64,000 nucleotides of DNA, taken from positions 28,396,001 through 28,460,000 of the forward strand of contig OZ316892.1 of the NCBI GenBank assembly GCA_973895155.1, written 5' to 3'. The position numbers and the translations under genes were made by a program. The notes under the pieces are model-generated. The model was given only the letters and a program-made list of their open reading frames with translations. It made no database searches and had not been told where the DNA came from. The stretch's first letter is position 1. Every line of letters starts with the position of its first letter. Below, piece after piece: positions 24,401-35,852 of this stretch. This stretch comes from Marsupella aquatica. Its lineage: Eukaryota; Marchantiophyta.

Positions 24401-24577
24401 GACCTATCATTGGATATCCCTGATGCGGAGGACAAGTTCAAATTGTACGTCAAAGAGGCGAAGGCCAACGGTTGGCTTAAGTCGTCTTTCTCTGAAGATA
24501 AAATCGAGGCTCCCTTGACAAACGGTGGGGATGCAGCATCAGCGGTAGTGTCGTCGATACAATTGGAAGACAAGTGA
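21443..24577 (+). CDS. MRF: MA3-domain translation regulatory factor (MRF/PDCD4-like)
   Basis: Four coding exons, 21443-21650, 22096-22190, 22499-23876 and 24096-24577, join in frame at GT-AG borders to give 720 aa, the usual length of plant MRF1-4. The N-terminus is Ser/Gly/Lys-rich and disordered, then comes a conserved GKGTWGSLLDGD segment. Four MA3 domains follow at about residues 115-230, 278-390, 416-532 and 578-688. Each has a helical core such as FFHHEVVKKAL or YFIKKLISMAMDR. An invariant RCWGGGG precedes the last one. In Arabidopsis these proteins bind eIF4A and ribosomes in the cytosol and are phosphorylated by S6 kinase downstream of TOR, adjusting translation to light and energy. 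All domains are intact. The start ATG precedes the conserved N-terminal Ser-rich segment. Confidence 0.93.
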
Positions 24578-27163
24578 GCAGATATGCAGGCCCATCTTGG
24601 GTGAGGATATTGCAAAGGGCCCTCTGTAAATTGCAGGCCATTGGGCTTGTACCTGCACAACGCTGCCTGCACTGCCCCTACGTAGCTCCTAGTGTTCGCA
24701 CCTAGAAGAAGACATGTAACGCGATTTTTTCAACTCCACAGCAAAGAGAACAACTGAAGAGGATCTTTTGCACAGCAAGCTTCTGAACTAAACCCTTCAT
24801 AACGTGCCAGAGCGGATGTCTTAAGTCAGGTATTTAGTATAGTGTGCTTGGACTAAAGCAGCTCCATGAAGGCTGTGTTTGACGGGCCATTTTGAGCATT
24901 TTATTCCACTGCGAAAGATGTCAATGGGATCCTGTATTCATGTCAATTAGTGTAACGCTTGTCTGGAGCAGCAATTCTTTCCACTGGTCTCTTCTGTGTG
25001 GGTTGAGTGGCTATGTCGTCGACACAAGGTCATTATTACCCTTAAAACAGTTAGTTGGCAAGTCATTTTCTGAATGCACTTGTCCACGTTATATCCTGAT
25101 TAGGTCTGGTCGTTCCCCGTTTTGAACAGAACTTGTGCGCTTGGACACTGGTACTTTCAATCATGGACCAGAGAGAAATATGCAGCGCGCTATGGTCTTT
25201 TGAAGTACACGGGTGACGGAAGTTTGTTGGAATCTGGAAGGTTGCTATCTCTGTTTCTGTGAGCCCTTTACTCTCAAGATAGATTACAGAAACGGTAATA
25301 TGACATGATCGGAAGTGAACTGGCTTGGGAGGTGTTGGGTGATTGCTGCTGTAAGTAAGGAATTTTTGGTACTCTACGCTTTGAGGATAGGCTTGGTCAT
25401 TGAATTCACTCAAAAGATAGTCCGCAATTGCTGTATGTAGCTTTAAACAGTAATGTGCTTAAAATTATGCGCAGATGTAAATTTATCGTATGCCTTGGTG
25501 TCAGTTTGCATGATATCTTGGAAGTTCCCCTGGGTGCCGTTTCGCTTGGCAGTCATAAATTTGCATGTATCCAAATTCGCCAAACAATGCACCATGTTTT
25601 GATGCATGAACGGAGAACTGAACCATGAAAAAGTGGGATGTGTGGGCCTCGTGTGCGAAATGGACCTGTTCTAGGCCAGATAAATTGTACGAGCTCGTAT
25701 TCGAATGTGAAATTTCGGTTGTTTGAGAAATGGAACATAATGTGACATTTGTAAAGCTTGATTGCAATCAGGATTTTATGCATGGAGCACACCTAAGCTA
25801 GGAGTGGAACGTTGATTTAAGCTTGGACGTCCACTACGGGTACTCGTGTGAAAAATTGTAAAGGAATTTTTTAATGACATTTCGTATTAGCGTAGTAATC
25901 AACAGCCCCCTGCAAACCAATCGCTCTATATCAGGTGTTAGTACTTTCCAATTGCGGAAGCCAATTCAACGCTTGCTATTGACACCGTCTCATCACTGAA
26001 AGTATCTTCACGTCAGTGCTGTACTCTGTGTTTCGTGCTCGACATCACACCCACGAATTCATTAATAGCTGTGAGTAATCTAGTCAACGCGTGTCAATAG
26101 TTTGGCGTGTTTCCCAGCCTACTGCCCCATGTCATGTAATTTTACTTTAATTAAGACGCACCTACCTCATATCTGGAGAAACTCATCGGGAGGCTCACGA
26201 ACTATGGAGATCGTGCAACGTGCAAGAAGTGAAACAACACAAATGGAAAGTACCACTGAAGTGCAGGAAACAACTGGACCACTAGAAAAACGGCAACGAT
26301 TAAGTCCATATTGTAATCTCGGCGGTAGTCCCAAAGACGGATCGCATTTCTTCACATCTACAATCATCTCTGTAGAGATGAACACCCAAATATGCTGAAA
26401 ATCACTTGCTACCTCTGAGATGTACCTCTGGAAAAACCTGTATTCCTTTCAATACGCATGAAAACTTTGGAGTTGAAGGAGTCAAATGATCTCCTATCAG
26501 ACATATATTGTGCGCCCTTATCCCCTTTGAGTGGAGATCAGCAAATTAAAAATTATAATGAAAAGAAATCCGAGAACGGATCAAAACGTAGGCTACTTCA
26601 TTCAACTTTGTTGTTTGACTTTACACAACCTTAAAAAATTTAGTCTTCCGACAAGCAAGGCCGACCGTAAGTCCTGCCGGCCATGGAACTACCCTCCTCT
26701 CTCTACGGTGCAGAATAAAGCGCATACGGAGAAAGCACCAAACCAAAAGCATGCCGTAGTACAGGGTTTAGACCATCTTGAGACCATGTGGCTACAATGG
26801 TGGTCCATAATCTGGACTTTCGCCATTGCTTCACACACCTAGTTCCCACTGCCCTTGGACCCTTACCTACATCCTCCTGCCTCGATCTTCCCCATTGGTC
26901 ATATTCATGTATCGAGAGAGACGGCAGCATGATTGTCAATTAAGCATCCCGTGCCTCATGTAGAACTAAGGCTTACTATGACATGTTTTAAACCAAGGCT
27001 TCCAATATTTAGGTCATTCAAATCGTTGGAAGATGATGCCGGTCATCTGTATTCAGCTGTCAGATTGGAATACATCATCAATTCAATCCGGTATAAAGGA
27101 CCCGGCCATAAACAAAATCTTGGCTTGGATGTCCATGACACCCACTAGTAAAAGCATATATCA
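24578..27163. other. 3' UTR of MRF gene, then intergenic DNA
   Basis: The first few hundred bases after the stop are probably 3' UTR. No clear poly(A) signal was identified. Beyond about 25 kb I see no coding frame with recognisable content on either strand, no RNA gene and no clear repeat, up to the end of OST4 on the minus strand. Confidence 0.4.
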
Positions 27164-27274
27164 TTATGGGTCAAATTTGGGGTCCGCTACCACGTAGTGA
27201 TAGGCCACCACCAGCACAAATATGGAGATCCCCAAAAGGTTGGCAAAGAAGCCCAAGTCCTGATCGTCGATCAT
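27164..27274 (-). CDS. OST4: Oligosaccharyltransferase subunit OST4 (36 aa)
   Basis: A 36-residue frame, ATG at 27274-27272 and TAA at 27166-27164. It begins [16 protein letters not shown] and continues with one hydrophobic helix (residues of about 12-28, [13 protein letters not shown]) and an ADPKF tail. This is almost residue for residue the plant OST4 family. OST4 is a single-pass ER membrane mini-protein of the oligosaccharyltransferase complex. There it bridges STT3 and OST3/6 and is needed for N-glycosylation of nascent proteins. The sequence directly before the ATG reads TTTTTCGCAG on the minus strand, a splice acceptor, so the whole CDS sits at the start of exon 2. It is short enough to be missed by length-filtered gene calling. 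Confidence 0.95.
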   Translation of the reverse strand: MIDDQDLGFFANLLGISIFVLVVAYHYVVADPKFDP

Positions 27275-28200
27275 CTGCGAAAAATATAAAAAACATCAGA
27301 CTACACTTGTGAGAAACAGCACACAGTACGACCAATGGAACATAGAATACAGCTGAGGAAATAATAATCAGTAAGAGGAAAACATATCGGAACAGGGAAA
27401 CAGCGTCAAAAACTGTCCGGCTCCAGAAACCTTCTCCTACTAGTTCGCGAATGCTCTAAACCCTACTGGACCTGTTACAGGTAGAGCCCAAACCGGGAAA
27501 TGGCACCAGAACAGCAAGACGTAGCGAACAGAAGAAGCAAACCCAGGACAGGGGCCAAACTGACAAACACACCACAAATCAGCACTTGGCCAATGCTAGG
27601 GAGGAACCAAACTAGACCAATCCCTAATTCACAAGCACTGAACCCGGAATTCATTCCGAGTTTCTCATTCAGAACAGCCGACATGAGTTCCACTAGAAAG
27701 CATTCCCGATCAGGGAGAATTGACAGACGACACGGACGCGCGCGTAAATGACACAGAAAGAGATATTTTATCTGGACACCAATTAACAGAAAAAGATGAG
27801 CACGAAGAACAAGAAGAACGAGAACACTGAAGAAGAGATGCAACAACTCTAACGGGGAAGAATGAAAACGGGAACGCGTCCGAGTCAGGAGACTTACATT
27901 GCTAGGCGGTGGACGGCAGACCCACCTTCGGAGTTTCGTTCCTTTCCTTCTTCGCGCCCCTCGCGTTGCCGATCCTCCTCTCTTCGCTGTGCTCGCGCTG
28001 GAGAACGTTTGTGCGTTTGTTCTTCTTTGGAGCTGCAGAGGACTGAAGAGACTCTGCGAAAGAGGGAAAGAGGAAAGAGGAAGAGGCCGGCTGCCAAAGA
28101 GAGCAGTGACAGGGTTCCATGACTGGGCCCGGAGTGAGGGCATCAGGGGCACACTCCCATCAGCCCTCAAAAAAGGGCTTCTAAATAATAAAGGTGGCTT
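27275..28200 (-). promoter_or_regulatory. OST4 5' UTR intron, leader exon and promoter
   Basis: On the minus strand a consensus donor GTAAGT lies at 27897-27892 and the acceptor AG directly precedes the OST4 ATG, giving a 5' UTR intron of 623 bp (27897-27275). The leader exon, about 28120-27898, is rich in CT and GAA tracts. A TGGGCC element, like the site II motifs of plant housekeeping genes, lies near 28123-28129. Open frames in this region (for example over 27475-28170 on the minus strand) fall in the intron and leader and are not coding. Confidence 0.6.
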
Positions 28201-29075
28201 TCATGTAGACTGCTTTCAATTTAGGACCCTAAATCGAAGGTTTGGAAGTGTATTAGTGCATGGGAAGTTCATGCCTGAACCGCGCTATTAGCCAGGCTGA
28301 ATGGGGTTGACCCGCATTATTAGCCAGGCTCAACAGGTTGTTTAAAGCGCCACTGTCCCCAAAGCAAAACCTGCTGGATCCAGGTTACTTAAATAAAACA
28401 AAAATGGACTCCAAATAGTAAAAAGTGCTCTATTTCGTACTCCCCTAACCTGGTGGACAGTGGTGGTTTAAAGATGTCAAAACCTGGATCAACTGGGTTT
28501 CACCATTTTTAGTACCCTTTTCCTGAACTTGTGAAGCAAAGTTTCATGGTTAGAGTAGAGGAATGTGAAAAAGAAAGAAGTCTTGGACTTTTCTCCTTTT
28601 CCATGGCCAGTGGTGATTCTGCCCTCAAAGTTCTGACCTTTAGAACTCAAATAAAACACATACAGAGCAGCCGTAGCAGCATAGCTTTTTCCAGACACTT
28701 TAGGGAGATTCAAGGGGCTGCAACTATATGGCATTCTACATGCAAGATAGCTCTTAGAAGTGTCTTGATATAGCAGGCCTTTAAATTTGCAGTCCTATGT
28801 CCGGGAGCATATTTTTAAGGAGAAGAAGTGCATCATTCGCCTAGCTTCATGTATTGGATAACCAAGGTTTGAGTGGGGGGTTCTTAGACTACAACCCTGA
28901 ATCTGAAATGTGAGACCAAGGTGGACGCCCAGTGAACGGCGGCAGCCAGGAAGCTTGTTTGAACATTCCAGACACATCATTAATAGAGTAGGGCCCCTAC
29001 CCAGCCATTGGTGGTAGTACACAATTTTGGCCTGGGAAAACAAATGCCAGCTATGATCTTCTGGGCGCAAGATTA
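28200..29075. other. Intergenic, nothing recognised
   Basis: No coding frame, RNA gene or clear repeat structure was recognised. Two short lines around GAACCGCGCTATTAGCCAGGCT and CCCGCATTATTAGCCAGGCT (28275-28335) form a local direct repeat. Confidence 0.35.
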
Positions 29076-29600
29076 TGTTTAGAGGGCATTATGGGAGATG
29101 ATGCCCCAAAAAGATGAGAGCTTCAACTGGCTATTATTGCCTATAATGCTCCATTAAACAGGACCTTAATACTACACTAAAGGCCAGAAATAATTGTTTT
29201 CAAACTCTAGCAAAATTAGAAAGAATCTTCCTAAAGAGGTGATCCAGATCTTGACGGGGCATTGGGTTCCCAGAAGGCCTTGAAAAATACAAGGGAAAAT
29301 CATGAAGGCCATTAAATATAATGTCAAAGACCTGTTTAGAGGGCATTATTGGAATATAATGCCTTGAAAAGGAGTTCTTAGCTCGAGTTTTGAGGGGCTT
29401 ATTATTACCCATAATGCTCCAAAAACAAGACCTTAGCACACTTAGAGGCTGGCCTGAGAGTATTTTTATTTTCTCTAGCTTTAGTAAATGTGAACTGAAT
29501 CTTCTTAAAGAGACAATCCAGATCTTGAGGTGGGGCATTATGCTCCAGAATGCCTTGGAAAATACAAACTGAAAAAATGCAAAGGGCATTAAGAGAATAG
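29076..29600. repeat. Two-copy tandem repeat of 257 bp
   Basis: Units start with TGTTTAGAGGGCATTAT at 29076 and 29333. Both continue with CTTATTATTGCC/CCC-ATAATGCTCC, GACCTTA, a GATCCAGATCTTGA segment and GCCTTG-AAAATACAA. The two are clearly related but diverged by many substitutions and small indels, so the duplication is old. No gene content. Confidence 0.7.
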
Positions 29601-30013
29601 TAACAGAAAGTAGAAGTTGTCACCAAGATTATGAGCATAGGATGACAAAACAGGGGACAAAAATGTGTTTGTGAACGCGCCCTGAAAATGTAAACACGAA
29701 AAAAAACCCCAAGCTGAGCTACTAAGCCTTGCCCAGCATTTCGGTTCTTCAATAGGGCATCTGAAAGCTTCAAAATTATGGATGATGGCATTATGCCATA
29801 AAGAATTTGTCATAACTTTTTCACAAGTTTATATAGAAAGTTTTTACTTTTTTTTTCTTTCACTAGCCTCTAGAGTGACTAATGGTAATGGCATAAGACC
29901 AATCCCTAATTTTTGTGTCCATAATTGATAACTAGGGAATTAAGGTCCATCAAATTGTCAACTTGTAACTAGTGACTTAAGGTAATCAAATTGTCAAGTT
30001 AAGGTCATCAAAT
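29600..30013. other. Intergenic DNA before the solo LTR
   Basis: A short direct repeat around AAGGT-ATCAAATTGTCAA recurs three times at 29940-30015. No gene is seen. Confidence 0.35.
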
Positions 30014-30382
30014 TGTTAGATTTGAGAAGCCTTGCTTGTGTTGAGTATAGACGACATTCGCAACTGCAAGCCCATGAACCATCCAACGAACAAGAGTTGA
30101 CACAGAGAGATACGTGGTTCACCTCCACATGAGGCTACGTCCACGGGAACACACAATAGTTTTATTGCACTCTAGGCCGACCGGCCATACCAAACATCCA
30201 CAGCGCAAGCTCTCACTATCTCTCAACTAGCTCCGTAACAATGAGCCTAAGTTTCACCAGGGTCTGGCATCAGCCCTAGCTTAATACACAACAGCACTAC
30301 CGCTAACATTAGCTAAGTCCTAACCTGAGTTAGCCTAACTGTGGTTAGCTCATGAGTCACAAGACTAGAGCAATATCTAACA
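30014..30382 (+). mobile_element. Solo LTR, probably Ty1-copia type
   Basis: The 369-bp segment starts TGTTAGAT and ends ATCTAACA, a perfect 8-bp inverted TG...CA terminus. Inside, at about 30107-30142, is ATACGTGGTTCACCTCCACA followed by GGCTACGTCCACGGG, a block found in many plant copia LTRs around the transcribed R region. No coding region flanks it, so it is a solo LTR. The 5-bp flanks differ (CAAAT and ACTTG), so no target-site duplication survives. This could reflect recombination between elements. Confidence 0.6.
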
Positions 30383-30429
30383 ACTTGTAGAGACAAGTTA
30401 ATGGTTATAAGATTTCCATATCTGTGTAT

Positions 30430-30720
30430 TCTTGGCTAGCAAGTGCTTTAGAGTTCAACTATTGGACTATTGTTTGGTTAGTGATAGAAGCTCAATACAC
30501 ACAAAGCAGCTGAACTTGTCAATCGGTCAAATGACATATCGCTCATGATCATACAAGTTGTTGTAGCGTAGCCGTGCATCGTGAGCTCTTCTCATATTTA
30601 TTGCTGCACCGTTGAGCTGTGAGTTACGTTCTACATATAGGGTAATGACAGATTGGTCTGGGGTTACTAGTCTGTAACCTTATGACCAGAAAGTGAGGAA
30701 ATGCCTACTAGCAGCCCCGG
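30430..30720. repeat. Fragments related to the receptor upstream region and fold-back element
   Basis: 30430-30640 resembles about 53940-54150 and 51840-52010. Shared pieces include GCTAGCAAG, AAGCAGCTGAACT, CGTC/CTTGTCAATCGGTCA and CGCTCAT. These are the stretches just upstream of the receptor first exon and its stranded copy. 30640-30720 resembles, in reverse complement, about 51060-51150 of the fold-back element (GGTCTGGGGTTACTAGTCTG and GACCAGAAAGTGA). No gene. Confidence 0.5.
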
Positions 30721-32159
30721 GGTCCTCACTTCTTTTCTTCCAACCCATCACGCACAAATAAGTATAGGGTTTTTTTATTGGGTTTAGTGTCACCTGCTTA
30801 TCAAACGATTTACACGACAAATACGTATTTCCTCCTACTAAAATTGTTTGTTATCTTATGACGGGAACATGGAGGGACGTTATTTGGATTCTATTGCATG
30901 TAGGATGAGTATATTTGATTCCGCTCCCGTAAGTGTAATTTTTGATCAAGTCTACAGACTAGCCTCTCTGCTTTTGATCAAGTCCCATGGACTACACCAC
31001 ACACACTCCTACTGATCGTTGGTGGAGTGCTGTCACCACCCCTCCTTCTCACAGGGTTGACCAAACCGTGCAAGGATTCCTTAGACACTTCTTGGGGAAA
31101 GAACACAATCGTGAACCAGAAAAGATAACGCCACACCAAAACTTGAGGAATCAAACCAAATCCACATCTTTTGGCAAAATGTCATAACACATTGCAAGGA
31201 CAACCCGGCCTCCTACCGTCTACCCAACTCCTGCCTCACGGGGCAAGTGCTACACCTCTACCTCACTACTCTGGCTTGATTCCCGCTTCTGGCTATGATC
31301 TAACTTCCCTAAAACCAACACTAGATTGAGTTCCCCCCCTTGCTCCTGCCGGGGGCTGCTGGTTAAATACTGAAAACAACAATGTGTGAACACACAAGCC
31401 CTAGGGTGTGGCGGCGGCCACTGCCCTGGCTGGCCGCCATCCACTGGCGGTGACGCTAACCTAAAAGTTTTCTACACATGCGGCACATACATGCACCCCT
31501 AATCCTATTGCTACCTAAGTGAGGCCAACGGTGCCTTCGTCGGCCATCACACCAACTAAACAAAACTAGACTAATGTCCTATGTAGGCCATGGCCTACCT
31601 TCCTTCTACGGGGCGGCCAACGCCTCCCACTACTCTGGCCATGGAAATAGCCGAAAGTAGAAGTTGATTGAACTCTGGTCCTGAGAAATTTTATGAGTAG
31701 CCACGGCCATCCTGATCGTAACCCTGAGAACGGCTCCCAAACGGACATCAGACGCCCGAGATATGGCCTACCGAGTCCCAAAATCTACCCTAGCCACTAC
31801 CGCGTCCAAATAGTCCGTATGGTCCCGGCCCCCCATCACGACATCAAATTGAGGTACCCTGGCCATGGCCACATGCCTTGACTTGGCCGGGTCACTCTCT
31901 TGAAGGTTGTACGGACGTCCATACGGCGTCGGACCCTAATTCTTCACCAAAATGAGCCGATCCGTATCTCTCTCATTTTAACTCCGTTTGAGGCATGTCT
32001 TACATCATTAGATTCAGCTCGACGAGCTCCTTCCAATAAGCCCATGAGTTGGCCAGTTGGACATGTGCCCAAAACCAACCTCCGTACGGTCAACATCCGT
32101 ACCACTACTAATCCTCCTCGGACTCACTTACGGTGTCGGGGCTCCATCCCCGAGAGTCA
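30721..32159. other. Intergenic, probably transposon-derived, nothing assigned
   Basis: No coding frame with recognisable content on either strand. The C-rich composition and repeated TGGCC runs resemble 34-35 kb, so both may be flanks of one decayed element surrounding the coiled-coil gene. Several TCCGTAC-like motifs lie between 31800 and 32110. Confidence 0.3.
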
Positions 32160-34021
32160 TCACTGGCCCTCATTGCCCCCCTGGGTAGATGCAACACCTC
32201 CTCCCCTACTCTTCCCCGGGGTGGCCCTTCCCGACGTTTGGCCCGAGGTTCCTTGCTTCCGTAATGTTGCCAAAGCCTGCCAAGCCCTGATGTACCCGTG
32301 ACCGATGGTGTCCTTCCACAATGTTGTCTCCTCATCACCCCGCAATTCGAGTGGCAAGACCTGGCCCATGGCCATGGGAGTTCCCGGGGTCACCGACCTA
32401 GGTGGCATACCAGCGGTTCCCTGGCCAGACGTTGTGTTCCTTAGTGCTTTGCGGGTTGACTTCAACTTACTCTCCAGGCTCTTGCACTTCTCCTTGTCCT
32501 TCTTGGCCGCTTCCAACATTGGCCCGTAAGTCTTGGTTACTTCGATGACCACTGCATCAATGGCCTTGGCCAACATATCTGGCAAAGCAACGGGAGTAAC
32601 ACCGGGTGGACATGGCTTCTTCCTCTTCCCTAGACTCAGGGCGTCGGCTCTCTTGGCCCTTGTCTCATAAGCACTCACCTGGCCACGCAACTCTGAAATC
32701 TGCTTTTTGAGGGTATCCACACCCTTTTCGGCTTGCTTCATCGTTACCAGCTCCTTCCTCAAAGCCACTACTTCCTCGGCCTCCTTGGCCGTGGTGGATA
32801 GAGCTCCTTGCAAGTGGCCAACTTGGTCATAGGCTTGCTTCAGCAACCTACTCCTCTCTTGAATAGTCTCCTCCTTGGACAATATGACCTCCTTTAGTGC
32901 CTTGTGCCCGACTTGCAAGGTGGCCACCTTAGCATTGGCCCTACTCAGAGCCCACTTCATGGCTTTGCACAATTGCCAGCCCTCGTTAATAGCATCACGG
33001 TACTCTTGCAATTCCGCCAAGTATACCTTTGGAATGTCATACACAATGGGCTCCTCGGGATTACCAATCAAGGACTCCAACCACTGCATGGTAAACTCTT
33101 CATCCATATCCTCCTCTTTGTCTGGTGCCCCCTCCATCACGGGCTCAGTGGCCAGCTCCTTGGTGGAATCCGTGGTCAAATTCTGCACGACGATGGTGGC
33201 AATCTTTCGTAAGACGGTGGGGAAGGAGGGCAATACTCCTTCCTCTGGTTCGGGAACTGAGATGAGCCCCTCCATCTTGTTCAAGAGAAATGACCCAAGA
33301 AAATGGATGATTCCTCCAGGCTTGTGGCCTTTGGGATCTGCGGTCAGCATTTTCCTCAAACCAAACACCCACCATCCGTATGTGTGCTCCGGGTGCTGCT
33401 TGATGTCCAATGCAATGGCCAAGTGTTCCCCTGTAATTATACTTGATTGCACCCGGCTAAGTATCCGTTGATGGACCTTTCCAACAAAACCCCTGAGTGC
33501 TGGGTCCTTGAAGGATGCAAGAGAAATGTGTACCACAGAGGTAGTCTCCTTCACGTACATGGCCAGCTCTTCCAATGTGAGTGTCCCTGGTGGCTCCATG
33601 GGGTAGATGTCAGGTCCTGGTTGTGCAACATCAGCAACCGAGTCAATTCGTCATGAGGGAGGGTGCGCTTGATGCATGCAAAGTACAATCCATCATCCCG
33701 TAAGTCCATCCCATCCTCAATCTTCCAATGCCTATCCACTGGAGCACGCATGTCCACTCGCATTAGATTGATAATCCCGGTGGATTCAAACAATTCACGG
33801 CTATCGTCCAGAAGCTTGGCCAATGTCTTGGGGTATGAACGTCGTTGAGTCCTTCGTGACATGGGTGCTTCACTGGTCCCTGACATTGTGGCCCTGGTTG
33901 CCAATTTCTCTTCTTCTTCTCTGGCTAGCTGCAAAGCGATGTACTCCCGGTAGGCTGCCTTGTACCTCCTAATGCGAGCGTTGGTGAACTCAGGTCTGTC
34001 TTGGGATCTCATCCACTCCAC
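32160..34021 (-). pseudogene. Coiled-coil protein of unknown family, probably mobile-element encoded
   Basis: Two overlapping frames, 34021-33551 and 33599-32160, appear to be one gene broken by a frameshift near 33600. The first ends in a stretch continuing into MEPPGTLTLEELAMYVKET of the second once the frame changes. The combined product would be about 620 aa. The N-terminal part is basic, the middle is globular, and residues of about 200-360 of the second frame form a long heptad-rich coiled coil (KALKEVILSKEETIQERSRL and following). The tail is rich in Gly, Thr and Pro. I do not recognise the family. C-rich repeats surround it and no intron or host homology was noticed, which suggests a transposon-associated gene such as a gag-like protein. 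That is only a guess. Confidence 0.45.
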
Positions 34022-34329
34022 TCCCCCTCAAGAGCACAACCGGTGACCGATTCTCGTTCCTCAATTCCCAGAGCTTGGCCTCGTGCGGCCCCCGTACCCA
34101 ACCACGATAAAATAAATCAGGTTCCCTCTCCAAGCCCTTGTCAATCCCCACTCCAGCTCACTCCACGGCCGCGCTCAGAATCACTCAAGGAAAATAGAGG
34201 TAGAACATGGCACAAAGAGGACGGTTGATGAGGAGAGAAAATGAGTTTCGGCAATGAGTGAGGAGCACAAAAAAAACTGAGAAAAAAAAGTTGGAAATGA
34301 GCACTTATGTAGGCCGCTCCTCCCCCAAG

Positions 34330-35165
34330 TTTCGCTCCTAATGGCCGAGGCCTCCCTTCCTGCCCTGCGTACCTGCTCAGCCCCAAATTTGGGGGATCCC
34401 CTAGGATCCAGGGACCTTAACTGCCCCCCTCCCCCATGGACCTTCTCCTCCAGGTTTGGGAGGATTTTAATCCCCCTTCCTCCTTATGCACCTGCTCCCC
34501 CAGGGTTGGGGCATTTATTATCCCCCTCCCCCTCATCTTCGCCCTCTCTCGCTCCCTTTGGCGCACATCCCTATGGGCGCCTTAATGGCCAACCCCCTCC
34601 ACCACCTTGGGGCCCGGTGCCCTATGCTCCCGAGTTTGGGGATCCCCCTGGGATCCAAGGGCCCTTAACTGCCCCCCCTACGTACCTTCTCCTCCAGGTG
34701 TGGGGGATTTATTACTCCCCTCCCCCTTATGCGCCACCTGCCCTGGTTCGCAAAGCCTCCTGGCCGGCTCCATCTGGCTCGCGCCCCTATGGCCGCGGCC
34801 TCCCCTTGGAAGGGGGATTTAATCCCCATCGTGCCCCCTCCTAAGTCCGGGCCTCCCCTTGGCCGGCTCCTCCTTGCGCCCTCTTGCTTGGGCCTTCCCG
34901 GGCCGGCTCCACTTATGCTCTTCCTGGCCGGCTCCCTCTCCCGGGCCTCCTGCCCTTGGCCGACTCCTTTTGAAAGGGGAATTTAATCCCCCCTTTGTGC
35001 CCCTACAAGCTAAGGCCGGGCCTTCTCTTGGCCGGCTCCCTTCTGCTCTTCCTGGCCGGCTCCCTCTCCCGGGCCTCTTGCTTGCTATGGCCAGCTTCTT
35101 TTGGCCGGGGCTAATTTGTGCTGGGGGTCGTGTTGCTGGCCAGGGCACCTCATTGCGGCGCTTGG
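34330..35165. repeat. C/T-rich minisatellite block
   Basis: Related units of roughly 200 bp start near 34385 and 34630. They share TTTGGGG-ATCCCC-GGATCCA, CTTAACTGCCCCCC and CCTTCTCCTCCAGGT-TGGG. From 34780 another repeat follows (GGGATTTAATCCCC, GGCCGGCTCC-TC). Open frames across it are rich in Pro and Leu in all three frames and are not credible genes. Confidence 0.55.
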
Positions 35166-35289
35166 CCACTAACGCCCTTTGACCCGGCCCCCATACGCTA
35201 ATACTAGGGCTGGTGATAAAAATGTAAAGCTAGATAATCCCCTGGCTCCTGCATGGAATGGCAATATCAGCCTATTCATTAAAAGTGTA

Positions 35290-35640
35290 TTATTATTTGA
35301 TTTATGCATGTACATTTGGGCAATGAAAAGTGTACTTTTGGGCTTGGAAAAGTGTACATTTGGCCAATGAAAAGTGTACATTTGGGGATAAAAAAGTGTA
35401 CAATTGGTCTAAAGAGTGTATATTTGGGCAATGAAAAGTGTACATTTGAGCATCAAAATATGTACATTTGGCTTAAAAAGTGTACATTTTAGACATTTGG
35501 TCTAGAAAGTGTACATTTGAGTGAAAAATGGATACATTTGGCTTAAAAAGTGTACATTTCAGTGCATTTAGTCTAGAAAGTGTAGCTTTGAGTGCAACAA
35601 AGAGTACCTTTGGCCTAAAAAGTGTACATTTTCCTGAAAA
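35290..35640 (+). repeat. AAAGTGTACATTTGG minisatellite at element left end
   Basis: About fifteen copies of AAAAGTGTACATTTGG, spaced 17-35 bp apart, with spacers such as GCAATGAA and TCTAG. A shorter version with four copies occurs at 48150-48235 and, in the tandem copy, at 50207-50292. Subterminal arrays of short motifs are typical binding sites for transposases of large DNA transposons, though GTAC makes each copy partly self-complementary. Confidence 0.7.
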
Positions 35641-35852
35641 CTTTTATTGTAATCATTTAAAATAAAGAAATTAATAAAAAATATTTTTAATTATGCAGAA
35701 AAAATAAACATTCATATTCATAATAATCAAAAGTTTAGAAAATGAGTAGATAGTCTACTAAGTAACTAAACACTCAATGGCATGGTCTCACAATATATAT
35801 AATTCTTACATAAAAACTAATAACTATCTAATTATACCTTAGCTAGTGATAA

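Noticed and set aside
27475-28170. 231-aa open frame on the minus strand
   Set aside because: It spans the OST4 5' UTR intron and leader exon. The splice sites fit OST4 and the translation has no recognisable domain.
34341-35182. Pro-rich open frames of 85-167 aa
   Set aside because: All frames of this C/T-rich repeat are open. The composition is low-complexity and the frames overlap each other.
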